DNA of 64,000 nt, taken from positions 1 to 64,000 of the forward strand of contig CAWCBG010000008.1 in assembly GCA_963793845.1 (NCBI GenBank), written 5' to 3'. This DNA comes from CAWCBG01 sp963793845 (GTDB taxonomy: Bacteria; Acidobacteriota; Terriglobia; Terriglobales; Acidobacteriaceae). Below the pieces are notes generated by a model. It ran no database searches. It worked only from the letters and a program-made list of their open reading frames with translations, and was not told the origin of the DNA. The position numbers and the translations under genes were made by a program. The first letter of the stretch is position 1. Each line of letters starts with the position of its first letter. Positions 17,146-28,180 of this stretch are shown here, in pieces.

Positions 17146-18571
17146 TTGGCTCGGACACCAGCTCAAGCGAATGCGGGCACCGCGCGCGATTCCGGGCTCG
17201 AAGCTCGCGGGCCTAAGAAAGCGGGACGCATCCTCGCGGCTGACGACCAGCAGCACATACTCGAGGCCATCGAGCTGTTGCTGCGCCCGGAAGGTTACGT
17301 GGTGGACACCGCCAAGAGTCCGGCTGCGGTTCGCGAAGCTTTAGCCAGCGAATTCTATGATGTCGTACTGATCGATCTGAATTACACCCGCGACACAACT
17401 TCAGGGCAGGAGGGTCTGGACCTCCTGTCGGAGATCGTGGCCCTCGACAGCAGTCTTCCCGTAATCGTGATGACGGCGTGGGGCAACGTAGGGCTGGCGG
17501 TCGAAGCCATGCGGCGCGGCGCCCGCGATTTCATCCAGAAGCCGTGGGAGAATGAGCGGCTGCTGGCCATCCTGCGCACCCAGATCGAATTGCATCGCGC
17601 GCTTGCAGCGAACCCAGCAGCTTGAGGCCGAGGCTAGGTTACTGCGCGCCGAAGGCCGACCAGAATTTATCGCCGCCGCGCCTGCCATGCAGCCCGTGTT
17701 GCAGACAATCGCGCGCATCGGACCATCGGATGCCAATGTCCTCATCACCGGCGAGCACGGAACCGGCAAAGAAGTGGTGGCGGTGACGCTGCATGCCTTG
17801 TCACCTCGCTCGAACATGCCCATGGTGGCCGTAAACACCGGCGCGCTGTCGGAAGGCGTCTTCGAAAGCGAGTTGTTCGGGCACGTAAAGGGCGCGTTTA
17901 CCGACGCCCGCACCGACCGCATTGGACGCTTCGAGCTGGCGGATAACGGAACGATCTTCCTCGATGAAATCGGCAATGTGCCCTATCGCCAACAGGCGAA
18001 GCTGTTGCGGGTACTCGAAACCGGCGAAGTGGAGCGCGTCGGCTCTTCGCGTACCAAGCATGTGAATGTCCGAGTGGTTTCGGCGACGAATACGGATTTA
18101 CAGACCGCGATCGCGGGAGGGCTGTTCCGCGAGGATCTTTTATTCCGACTCAATACTGTTGAAATCCATCTTCCTGCGCTGCGCGAACGGCGTGAGGATA
18201 TACCCGCCCTGGCGGCACACTTCCTTTCGCGTTATGCCCAGCGGTACCGGGTGCAGGTAAAAGGTTTTGCTCCGACAGCGCTGCAGGCGATGATGCAGTA
18301 CGCCTGGCCGGGCAATGTTCGCGAGCTCGAGCACACCCTGGAGCGCGCCGTGCTCATGTGCCGTAACGACGAGATTCAGGTGTCGGACCTGGGACTCAAC
18401 GTGCAGCGGCAACAGGGGCAGAACCTGGAAGAACTCAGCCTGGAAGAGGTGGAGAACATCCTGGTGCGAAGGACCCTGCAACGCTTCCATGGCAATGTGA
18501 GCCAGGCCGCCGAAGCGCTGGGGCTGAGCCGCGGCGCTTTATACCGCCGAATGGAACGCTATGGGCTCTAG
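17146..18571 (+). CDS. NtrC-family sigma-54-dependent response regulator, apparent frameshift
   Basis: The protein has three parts. A receiver domain carries a phospho-acceptor Asp77 (VVLIDL). An AAA+ domain has Walker A GEHGTGKE, a GAFT loop and an LFREDLLFRLN segment. A Fis-type HTH forms the C-terminus (GNVSQAAEALGLSRGALYRRMERYGL). The sigma-54 contact loop reads GAFTDA instead of GAFTGA. The receiver and AAA+ parts are in different frames. At about 17608 the text GCG CTT G CAG needs one base skipped to give HRALQRTQQLEAEARLL. Translation starts at TTG 17146 behind GGAG. It probably activates its own operon through the sigma-54 promoter at 12123, and it overlaps the kinase gene by 11 bases. 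Confidence 0.88.
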
Positions 18572-19995
18572 CTCCGGCGGTGGCGTTTCTAAATCCGCGC
18601 CCCGCACCGGAAAGGCCCAATTCAAGCCCGTAAAACTTCTCTACGAGAAACGCATTGCGTTGTTCGCAGTATTGGCGGCGTTGCCCGGCGTTGTCTTCGG
18701 CACTGTTCTCATCTGGACCCACGCTTGGCCGACCGACGTCAAGATTGCCTTGACGGCGCTGGAGTTTTTCCTGTGGTTCGTCCTCTCTCTGACTCTGCTC
18801 GATCAGGTGATACGACCGCTGCAAACGCTGGCCAACGTTGTCGGTGCGCTTCGCGAAGAGGATTATTCCTTCCGCGCGCGCGGGCGCGGCGCGGGATGAC
18901 GCCCTGGGCGAACTGGCGCTCGAGATTAATGCGCTCGCCGACATTCTGACCGAGCAGCGAATTCAGTCGATCGAGGCCACGGCGCTGCTGAGCCGGGTAG
19001 TCGAGGAAATTAACGACCCATTGTTCACCTTCGATCCTGAGCATAAGCTGCGGCTGGTAAATGCTGCCGGCGAGCGCCTGCTGCAACAGCCGGGCGCGCG
19101 CCTGCTGGGGCAAACCTCCGAGGAGCTCGGGCTGAACGCTTGCTTCGAGGCCCCAAATGAAACCCTCGTGGCGCTGTCCTACTCCACCCCGAATGCACGC
19201 TGGATGGTGCGCCGAAGTTCCTTTCGGCAGAATGGCGTACCTCATACGCTGATCGTGCTTTCCGATGTGAGCCGCGCCCTGCGCGAGGAAGAACGCAGCG
19301 CATGGCAGCGCCTGATCCGGGTTTTGGGCCATGAGCTCAACAATTCGCTGGCGCCGATCATGTCCATCGCAGGCAGCCTGGCGTCGCGTTTGCCCCAACT
19401 CGATCTGCCCGAATCACAACAGTCGGATTTCCAGCGCGGTCTCAACATCATCGAAACACGCACAACGTCGCTGCATCGTTTCCTTCAGTCCTATCGCAGG
19501 CTGGCGCAGATGCCTTCGCCCAGTCTGCAAGCGGTGGAGCTGCGGCCCGTGGTGGAGCGTGTGGCGGCGTTAGAGACGCGGCTGAAGGTCGAAATTTTGC
19601 CGGGACCTGATCTGGAGGCCATGATCGATCCCGACCTCATCGAACAGATGCTCATCAATCTGGTGCGCAACGCGGTCGATGCTGCGCTGGAGCAAACCCA
19701 ATCGGCAGGCGATTCTCACGACGGAACCCCAGCGGCGCCGAGGGTCTGGATGAGCTGGCAGCAGACCGACCGCAGGATCGCCCTGATGGTCGAAGACAAC
19801 GGCATCGGACTGCTGAACCCGAGCAATACCTTCGTTCCCTTTTACACCACCAAGCCGGGTGGATCGGGGATCGGCCTGGTTCTGTGCCAGCAGATCGCCG
19901 AGGCACATGGCGGATCGATTGCGTTGGCTAACCGCGAGAATGCGCGAGGCTGTATCGTGAAAGTCCTGCTGCCTTACCGGCAGCATCCGGCGTGA
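18561..19995 (+). CDS. NtrY-type sensor histidine kinase, apparent frameshift
   Basis: This is the membrane sensor partner of the NtrC-type regulator. Two transmembrane segments lie near residues 31-49 and 60-78. A HAMP-like stretch (LLDQVIRPLQTLANVVGALREEDYSFRARG), a PAS-like domain (about 130-230) and an H-box (RVLGHELNNSLAPIMSIAG) follow. The ATP-binding domain has the N box NLVRNAVDAAL, G1 VEDNGIGL and G2 GGSGIGLVL. The frame breaks near 18880. Skipping one base in the GC run joins SFRARG to AARDDALGELALEINALADIL. The gene ends five bases before the convergent motB stop. Confidence 0.87.
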
Positions 19996-19999
19996 TCGT

Positions 20000-20794
20000 T
20001 TACTCTTTCTTCGAAGCAGTAGAAGAACTTTGCGCGTCGGGGTTGTCTCGAACGGGCGTGCTCTCGGGTGGCGTCGTCTTTTCCACGTACTTCACGATCA
20101 TCGTGATACGACGGTTTGACGGATCGGTGGGATCATTGGGCTTGCGAAGCTTTTGATCGGCAAATCCTCTGACGTCCGCCACCTGATCGTCACGCAGACC
20201 GTTCTGCTGCATCAGCCGCCGTGTAGCGTTGGCGCGATCGGCCGAGAGCTCCCAGTTGCTGTAATTTTTGGCTCCCGCATAGGGGCGGGAATCGGTGTGT
20301 CCCTCCAGCGAGACTCTGTTAGGCAACTTGGCGATCTCGTGGGCGAGTGCGATCAGCAGTTCTTTGCCCGCGCCTGTCGGCTGGGCGTTGCCGCTTTCGA
20401 AGAAGGTTCCGGCCTCGGATTCTAGCAACTCAATCCGGAGTCCTTCCGACGTAATCGTCATTTCAATGTGGCTCTTCAGCTTATCGAGATCGGGAGCACT
20501 TCGTATCACGGACTCCAGCTGCTCCTTCAGCCGGGGCATGTTCTCCTTGGTGAGGGTGAAGTTGTCTCCCGAGCCGGATTGATTGGTGCCGACCATCTTC
20601 GATGTGCCCGTCGGATCCTTGAAGTAGCCGCCGATCGCTTCCTGGATTTGCTTGCTGCTGTTCATCAGCCAGAGCACAATGAACAAAGCCATCATGGCGG
20701 TCACAAAATCGGCATAGGCCACTTTCCAGGCTCCGCCGTGATGGGCACCGTGGCTCTTCTTCCGCTTGATGACGATGACGGGATTTGTAGCCAT
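20000..20794 (-). CDS. motB: Flagellar motor protein MotB
   Basis: MotB is the stator subunit that anchors the flagellar motor to peptidoglycan. The N-terminus has the classic lead GGAWKVAYADFVTAMMALFIVLWLM: a single helix bearing the proton-binding Asp in YADFVTAM. The plug region and linker come next. The OmpA-like domain then contains VSLEGHTDSRPYAG, NWELSADRANATRRLM and NRRITMIVK. The length of 264 residues is normal. It follows motA by nine bases on the same strand. No other flagellar gene is in the window, so the rest of the motor is encoded elsewhere. Confidence 0.95.
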   Translation of the reverse strand: MATNPVIVIKRKKSHGAHHGGAWKVAYADFVTAMMALFIVLWLMNSSKQIQEAIGGYFKDPTGTSKMVGTNQSGSGDNFTLTKENMPRLKEQLESVIRSAPDLDKLKSHIEMTITSEGLRIELLESEAGTFFESGNAQPTGAGKELLIALAHEIAKLPNRVSLEGHTDSRPYAGAKNYSNWELSADRANATRRLMQQNGLRDDQVADVRGFADQKLRKPNDPTDPSNRRITMIVKYVEKTTPPESTPVRDNPDAQSSSTASKKE

Positions 20795-20803
20795 GTTCCC
20801 CTG

Positions 20804-21723
20804 CTACGAGACCGGTGCCGGTTCGGCCACGCCAACTCCGGAGGGAACTTCGGTTGAGACGGCGGTCGAGACTGTTCCCTTGCACGCGGCCTCATACTCC
20901 TGGAAGGTGGGCCGCACATGTCCTGGCACGGCGCGCCGGCCCATCTCCGCCGCCAGCAGCGGAGCCGTTCCCTTCATGAAGGCGATCATCGCCACCCGCA
21001 GGACGTGCCAGTATTCGCGCTCTTCCGCCGCGAGCTTTGCCATGTTGGCTGCAATCGGACCGACAACTCCATAGCAAAGCAGGATTCCGAGGAAGGTTCC
21101 GACCAAGGCTGCAGCTACTTTCTTGCCAATCTCTTCCGGTGGCCCGCCCAGCGAACCCATAGTAATCACAACTCCCAGCACGGCGGCGACAATGCCCAGG
21201 CCCGGCAAGGAGTCGGCCATGGTGCTGAGCGCCGCCACCGGCTGGCTGAGCTCGTGATCGTGCACATCCATGTCGCTCTCCATCATCTGGTCCACGTCGA
21301 ACGGTTCAACCCCGCCCATTACCGCCAGGCGCATGGTGTCGCAAACAAACGCGCAAGTGTCATGATCCTTTCAGGAACGCAGGATACTGCGAAAAGATTT
21401 TGCTCTCACTCAGGCTTTTCGACGTCATTCTCCACTGCCGCCAGTCCTTCACGCCGGAAGCGATTGAACAGGGCGTACATCATCTGTAGCGCGTCAAGAT
21501 AGCGCTTCTTGGTGAACTTGGAGCCTGAAATCACCAGCTTAGCCCCGCTCAGAATCCCCTTGAGCGTGTGTAAAGGATTCGCTACCAGCAGGGTTCCGGC
21601 GGCGGCACCCGCAATGATGAGTAGCTCCGAGGGCTGCATCAGCACCCGCAGGGGGCCGTGTTCCATCAGGAAGCCGCCGAGCACCGCCCCGAACACCAGC
21701 AGAATTCCTACAATTGCGAACAT
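20804..21723 (-). CDS. motA: Flagellar motor protein MotA, two apparent frameshifts
   Basis: MotA is the ion-channel partner of MotB and generates torque. The N-terminal part (MFAIVGILLVFGAVLGGFLMEHGPLRVLMQPSELLIIAGAAAGTLL) and the C-terminal part (DHELSQPVAALSTMADSLPGLGIVAAVLGVV ... AEEREYWHVLRVAMIAF) both match MotA, but they lie in different frames. Two +1 shifts are needed: near 21408 (GAG T GAG on the coding strand, where TGA stops the first part) and near 21371 (AAA G GAT). With both, the joining region reads EESKIFSQYPAFLKDHDTCAFVCDTMRLAV, as expected, giving about 305 residues. Confidence 0.85.
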
Positions 21724-21902
21724 GGCCTCAGCTCATCCGCCGACTGGAGTCGTAGAACGCGCGCGACTCCACAAATGTTATCGGCCAGAAAGGCCAAAAC
21801 TTTGGGGGCGGCCGCCAGTCGCGCTGAATGGCATCTCGGGCACCGGAACATGCCCCCGCATCCGGACTTGTACCTCTAGGAAGCTCTGCCGCCTTCGGGT
21901 AT

Positions 21903-24900
21903 TCAGACCGTGTCGACGTTATCGTCGTCGGGGTCAGGATCGGTTTCACCGACGACCGGCGTGACCGCCGTGATCCGGCGCATCTGGAAGCCGAGGGCGG
22001 TTTCCACGAAGCCGGCATCGAGCAGGAAACGTCCGAGGAAGTGCTCCCGCGCTGGGCTGTCGTTGATTTCGCCAACCAGCAGGCCGCCCTTGCGACTCTG
22101 CCGCTTGACAGCGACTTCGGCCAGCTTGCTCGCCAAGGCCCGCGCGACTTGAGTACGCTCCGGTTCATCTTCCGGCAGAAAGACCCGCAAGACGGGATTG
22201 CGCCGCCGCAGAAAAGCAGCAAGCCTGCCATTGACCAGAACCACGCTGGCTCCACTGACCCGCGCCATGCCGTGCGGCGTGGTGCTGTCCTCACCGTTCG
22301 AACGCGGCCACGGCAACAACGCGCCATAAGGGTTAGCAGGATCGGTCGACGCGAGGTGAACTGCCTCCGCGTTGTCCGGGTCGACACGCAAGGTGCGCAG
22401 CATCTCGACCGCTGAGCTCATCGCGAATTGCATCGCGCCCATTTCGGCGACGAACATGCCGCGACGAATCCAGCCGCTCTCTTCCATGGTGCGCAAGCGC
22501 GGGATAAATCGCGCTATATCCGCCAGGAATGTTCTCCGCCACCGCCGCTTCGCGGGCCACCAGGCCATAGCGCACAAGCAACTGCTGCGCGGTATTGGCA
22601 ATCCACTCCGTGGTCGAGGTGGAAGCCGTCCCTCGCCTGACCAGTGACCAGCGGCCTTGGGACGGGGTGCCCTGTCCCATCCGCGAGCGGAAGCGATGGA
22701 GAAAATCGACCGATCCGGGCGGTCCGTCCGATGGGAGGGCGCGGCCCTGCCGCTCCTTGGCCGGGCGCAGGAACGCCCGCAAGGGATGCACGCTGTCGTT
22801 GGTCACCAGCCCCGTCCATACCAGCTCCCAAAGGGCATCCAGCGTCTCACCGCCGAAGCCGCCGCCGCTCGTCGTATGCAGTTCGGCGAAAAACGAGGCG
22901 CCTCGGCTTTCAAGCACCTGCAGGACGAGGCGGGCACGCTCGGATAGCGGGTCTAGATTGGGCGCCTGCGCAGGCAGCAGCATCGATAAATTTTCGCTTA
23001 GGTAGAGTGCAACCCGTCCGTCGCGGTCGCCAATACGTTCGACTCCCACCCACACAACTTCTCCGGCGGCCATAAGGGTGTCGAGATCGCTGGCAGAATA
23101 GTTTGCGACTCGTGCCGCAAGGATCTCGCGCTCTAACTCCGATGCCGGCAGCGGCGCACCCTGCAGAATTCCGATGGCATCCAGCAACGCATCCGGGCCG
23201 CGACGCGGAATGGCAACACCCTGCCAACGGGTCAGCAGCCGCCCCAGTACGCGTGGCTCGACCGGCTCGATCTCGCGGCGCAGGCGCGCCAGCGTCTTAC
23301 GGCGGATACGACGGAGAACCTCAGGATCGCACCATTCCTGATGCGTGCCGCTCGGGCGGAATTCGCCTTCCAGTAACTTGCCTTCGCCATGCAGGGCCCG
23401 CAAAAGCAGTTCGATACGCGGCGCCTCGATGGCGTAGCGCGCGGCCACGTCGGCGGTCGTAAACGGGCCGTGGGTGCGGGCGAAGCGGCGCACGATGGAC
23501 AGCAGCGCGTCCGCCGATTTCTCCAGCCAGATGTCCGGCAGGCCAGGCGGCAGAGCGACGCCGAAGGCATCACGATAGCGCGCGCTATCCTCAACTGCGA
23601 TGTAACGTGACTGGCTCGCTAGACGTATCCGAAGCACGCGCCGCTGCTGCACAAGTTGCTCAACTTGCCCGGCAACTTCTGAACTGACGCAGCGAGCCCT
23701 CAGCTCGTCTTCGCTCAGGTCGCCCAAACGACGTAATAAGTCGTGCACTGCGTCCGCATGCCGCGCCTGTTGCTCGGGATTGAGCGCCTGCAACTGGGCC
23801 TCGATTTCGTCGAGGGCCGCGCCATCGAGCAGTTCGCGCAGATCCGTATCGCCCAGCAGTTCCTGCAACTGCGACTGATCAATGGCCAGCGCCTGGGCAC
23901 GGCGTTCCGCCAGCGGCGCGTCGCCATCGTAGATGTAGTTGGCGATATAGGAGAACAGCAGCGATGATGCGAACGGCGACGGCTTGATCGAGTCGACGGT
24001 AGTGACGCGGATTTTGCCGGCCGCAATTCGCCGCAAGATCGACGCGGCTGCCGGCATGTCGAAGACGTCACGCATGCACTCGCGGTAGGTCTCCAACAGA
24101 ATCGGGAACGTCGCATAGCGTGCGGCGACACCGAGCAGATCGGCGGCTCGCTTGCGTTGTTGCCAAAGTGGAGCCCGCGTGCCCGGCCGGCGCTTCGGAA
24201 GCAGCAACGCCCGCGAGGCGCACTCCCGAAACTTTGCCGCGAAGACAGCAGTCGATCCTAGTTGCCGCAAAACCAGGTCGCGGAACTCGGCCGGACCAGG
24301 CGTTATCCAGGACGGGTCGAGCGGCTCTTCGTTCTCAGGCAGGCGCAGCACGAATCCGTCATTCGACCACATGCTCTCCACCTCGATGCCGCGTTTGGAG
24401 CGCAGCTTCGAAGCCACCGCCATGCACCACGGAGCGTGCACCTTAGCTACCGAATGGGGTTAACACGCAAATCCGCCAGTCGCCCAATTCGTCGCGGCAT
24501 CGTTCCACCAGCACATCTTCATCGCTCGGCACACGTTCGGTAGCGATGGCCTGCTCTTCCAGGTACCGCAACAGGTTCTCGGCGGCGTTCTGATCGAGGC
24601 TGTGCTCCTCTACCAGCTTCGCGAACGCCACTGTACGCGGCATTTGCAGTAGCTCGCGAGTCAGTTGGCCGATCTGCTCACCAAATTCCGGCGAACGGCC
24701 TCCGGTATCGCCATGCCAGAAAGGCATTTTGCCGGGCTCGCCAGGAGCCGGGGTGACGAGTACGCGATCGTGCGTAATCTCTTCGATGCGCCAGGTAGAA
24801 GCGCCGAGAATCACCGTGTCGCCGGTGCGGCTCTCGAAGACCATCTCCTCATCCAGTTCCCCTACACGCGCGCCTTTCTGCTGGCCTGCGATGAAGACGG

Positions 24901-26578
24901 GATATAGCCCGCGATCAGGGATAGTGCCTCCGTTGATGATGGCTACACTGCGCGAGCCTTCGCGCGCAGTCAACGTGTTGGTCACGCGGTCCCAGGTCAG
25001 CCGCGGCCGCAGCTCCGCAAACTCTTCCGAGGGGTAGCGGCCGGACAGCATGTCGAGTACGCTCTCGAACAGCGCACGTGAGAGCCCGGCATAGGGTGCT
25101 GCCCGCTTTACGACTGCGAAGAGATCGGCCACCTTCCACTGGTCAAGCGCCACCATGGCAACGATCTGCTGCGCTAGTACATCGAGCGGATTGCGCGGGA
25201 AGCGCACCGACTCGACCTGTCCGTCGTACATGGCGCGGGTGACCGCCGCGCAGGCCAGCAGGTCGGCTCGATACTTGGGATAGATCGTGCCTTTGCTGAC
25301 TGCTCCGACATGATGGCTGGCGCGCCCGATGCGCTGCATACCGCTGGCCACCGAGAGAGGCGCTTCGATCTGCACCACCAGATCGACTGCTCCCATGTCG
25401 ATGCCGAGTTCGAGCGAGGAGGTCGCCACCATTCCCCGCAGGGTTCCCATCTTCAGCCGATCTTCGATCTCTTTGCGCTGCGAGAGCGCAACGCTGCCAT
25501 GATGTGCGCGAACCAGCGTTTCGCCGGCAAGCTCGTTAATGGCACCTGAGATGCGCTCGGCCAAGCGACGGCTGTTCACGAATATTATGGTCGAGCGATG
25601 TGCCTTGACCAATTCCAGCAGCTTGGGATGGATCGCACTCCAGATGGACGGGCGCACGGGGCCTTGCGAGGCCGGACCGCTGGGCAGTTGTTCCATTTGG
25701 TCAAGGCGCGCCATGTCTTCCACTGGAACTTCGATGCGAAGCTCAAAGCGTTTTCTTTCGCTGGCGTCGACGATGGTCACCGGCCGATAGGTGATCGCGG
25801 TAGACGAGGCCTCCAGGTCAGGGATGCCCTGCTCAATATCCGGCTCTGTTACTACAGACTTCACGGTTTCCGCCGTGCCCGGCTCCGCACCTCCCAAGTA
25901 GTGCGCGACTTCTTCTAATGGACGCTGGGTTGCCGACAGACCGATGCGCTGAAGTTTTCTGCCTGTCAGCGCCTCGAGCCGTTCCAGCGAAAGGGCCAGA
26001 TGCGATCCCCGTTTGGTCGGCACCAGCGCATGAATCTCATCGAGGATTACGGTTTCGACCGAAGTGAGGGCTGCCCGGGCATTCGAAGTCAGCAGCAGGT
26101 ACAACGATTCAGGCGTAGTGATGAGAATATCCGCGGGATGGCGAGCGAAACGCGCCCGCTCGGCAGCCGGCGTGTCGCCGGTGCGAACGGCGATCGACGG
26201 CTCGTGAAAGTCCACGCCCAGGCGCCGGGCGGCTTGCGCAATACCGATGAGCGGCGAACGCAGATTGCGCTCGACATCTACAGCAAGTGCCTTGATGGGG
26301 GAAATGTAAACGATGCGGCAACGCTTGTCCGGTTCGGCTACCGGGTTGAACATCAGCCGGTTGATGCACCACATGAACGCCGCGAGGGTTTTACCGCTGC
26401 CGGTTGGTGCGAGGATCAGGGCGGACTCCCCCCTGGAGATGGCGGGCCAGCCCAACTCCTGCGCTCGCGTAGGGCCGGGAAATACCGCGTCGAACCACTC
26501 TCGTACGGCAGGATGAAATATGCCAAGGGCAGGCTCGAGGGTGGCTGCGAGTTGCCCGGATTTGCGGCGTTTAGACAT
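21903..26578 (-). CDS. lhr: Lhr-type ATP-dependent helicase (large), two apparent frameshifts
   Basis: This is a superfamily 2 DNA helicase of the Lhr group, about 1,557 residues when reconstructed, thought to act in DNA repair. The first 711 residues contain Walker A APTGSGKT, the DEIH box (VILDEIHALV), motif III SATQRP and motif VI QRIGRASHH, and include the winged-helix region. The rest is the large Lhr C-terminal region. Two +1 shifts are needed. One is near 24445 (AGC T AAG, where TAA stops the first part), restoring LTPFGSKVHAPWCMAVA. The other is near 22495 (GCG CTT G CGC), restoring IYPALRTMEESGWIRRGMF. A single enzyme is much more likely than three adjacent fragments. Confidence 0.85.
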
Positions 26579-26624
26579 TCAGAACAATATGATCCTACAT
26601 TGTAGGAGTCTTACGCTGGGGTAC

Positions 26625-28097
26625 TCATGGCTTCTGTCCGGGATTCCAGGAAGGCGCAAAGCCGCTGTCCGCAAGCCAGCTCACGGGACCGATCATCGAG
26701 GCGATCGCACGATTGAGGTGCAGCCAGCTGATGCGGGACACTGTATCGGTGGTCTGGTGATAGTCCGCATGCAAGCCGTAGCTGGAAACGGTCTGGGCAA
26801 TCAGCCCCTTTCTGGCCAACGCGTAATTATCCGACCGGGCAAAGAAGTTCTGCTCGGGATGCGGATCACCGACCAGCTTCGCGCCGTGCCGGGCGAGCGC
26901 AGGCCCCAAATCGGTACGTTCCCAGCCGCTCAGCCAGAGCTGGTCGGGGTGCAGCTTCGGATCGGGCCGGCCGATCATCTCGAATTCGAGATTCGCAACC
27001 AGGTTCTTCAATTCAAAGGTTGGATGCTTCAGGAAGTATTGCGATCCCAGCATACCTGCTTCTTCGCTGCCCCAGAGAGCAAAAACAACCGTGCGCCTGA
27101 GCTTGGGCTTCCTGGCCAGCGCGCGTGCCAATTCCATAACCGCCGCCGTGCCCGACGCGTCGTCGTCAGCGCCCGGATACAGCTTGCCGTCGCGTATTCC
27201 AAGGTGGTCGAGGTGGGCGCTGAGCAAAATGATCTGATCTTTTTCGGTCGTCCCCTGAAGCTTTGCCAGCACATTCCAGGTGTGGCTTGTCTTCCATGCA
27301 GACGTATCCGCGTGCAATTTCACGACCGTGCCATCGACGGCGCCCCACAGTTGATCGAAGGCCTCTTCTTTGGCAATCACTATGGCGGGAGGACCGGTGG
27401 AGTCGTCCTCGCCCACTTTCTTCGCCAAACGTGGCAACTTTGCGCCGTTGCCGAACAGCTGCACCGACTGCGGCGATTCGGGCAAAATGATCATTTGCGG
27501 CTTGCTCTTCATGTATGGCCCGACCACGGCTCGCTCGTCCGTCAAGCTGGTTCCCGGTTTCATTTTCAATAGCAGCACTGCGCCTTCTTCCACGCTCGCC
27601 GGCGAGGTGTCGGGATCGGTTAGGTCGAGCTTTTGCAGAGGGCCAGAGATGTCGGGCTGGGAAAGGAAGTACACGGCCATCTCGCTGCCATGCGCCCAAG
27701 TGACGACACGCGAATTGGATGCATCGTCGATGTCGAACGAGAGCACGGGCGGAGCGGTAACTTCTCGTGACTGGATGTCGCCCACTTGAATGTAGGAGCC
27801 GTTGCCGGCAGCCGGGGCCAGTCCGTAGGACTTCAGTTTGGCGGCGATATATTCGGCGGCGTGATGCTCGTCCTCGGTGCCGCTGCCACGGCCACGCAGA
27901 GCAGGGCTCGCGAGATACGTCAGATTCCGCCGCACGCAGGAGGCGCACTCCGCCGATGTGGCGCCCACCGTAGTGCGCTGGTGGGTAGATGGGTGGCTGC
28001 CTTGCAGAGTTGAAGATGCAGTTTGTGCGAGTCCGTTTGGCGCAACGAACAAAAAAAAGACAAGCGCAGCCCCAGCACGTTGGCGAAGCATCAGCAT
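26625..28097 (-). CDS. Secreted M28-family zinc aminopeptidase
   Basis: This is an exported metallopeptidase, probably an aminopeptidase, with two zinc ions. The signal peptide is MLMLRQRAGAALVFFLFVAPNGLAQ. A protease-associated-like insertion lies in the first half. The M28 core shows ILLSAHLDHLG (His and Asp ligands), YPGADDDASGTAAVMELA (bridging Asp), WGSEEAGMLGS (catalytic Glu pair), ARSDNYALARKG (Asp ligand) and YHQTTDTVSRI (last His). All ligand positions look intact. I chose ATG 28097 because AGGCAAG lies upstream and it starts a proper leader. An in-frame start at 28169 would overlap nothing but delays the leader. Confidence 0.9.
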   Translation of the reverse strand: MLMLRQRAGAALVFFLFVAPNGLAQTASSTLQGSHPSTHQRTTVGATSAECASCVRRNLTYLASPALRGRGSGTEDEHHAAEYIAAKLKSYGLAPAAGNGSYIQVGDIQSREVTAPPVLSFDIDDASNSRVVTWAHGSEMAVYFLSQPDISGPLQKLDLTDPDTSPASVEEGAVLLLKMKPGTSLTDERAVVGPYMKSKPQMIILPESPQSVQLFGNGAKLPRLAKKVGEDDSTGPPAIVIAKEEAFDQLWGAVDGTVVKLHADTSAWKTSHTWNVLAKLQGTTEKDQIILLSAHLDHLGIRDGKLYPGADDDASGTAAVMELARALARKPKLRRTVVFALWGSEEAGMLGSQYFLKHPTFELKNLVANLEFEMIGRPDPKLHPDQLWLSGWERTDLGPALARHGAKLVGDPHPEQNFFARSDNYALARKGLIAQTVSSYGLHADYHQTTDTVSRISWLHLNRAIASMIGPVSWLADSGFAPSWNPGQKP

Positions 28098-28180
28098 AAG
28101 AAACTTGCCTGTCGTTGCGATGTGGGGGCTGACGCTTCTCGCGTCGTTTGGTTCCGTTGGTTGGGGCAAGCGGCCATGAC

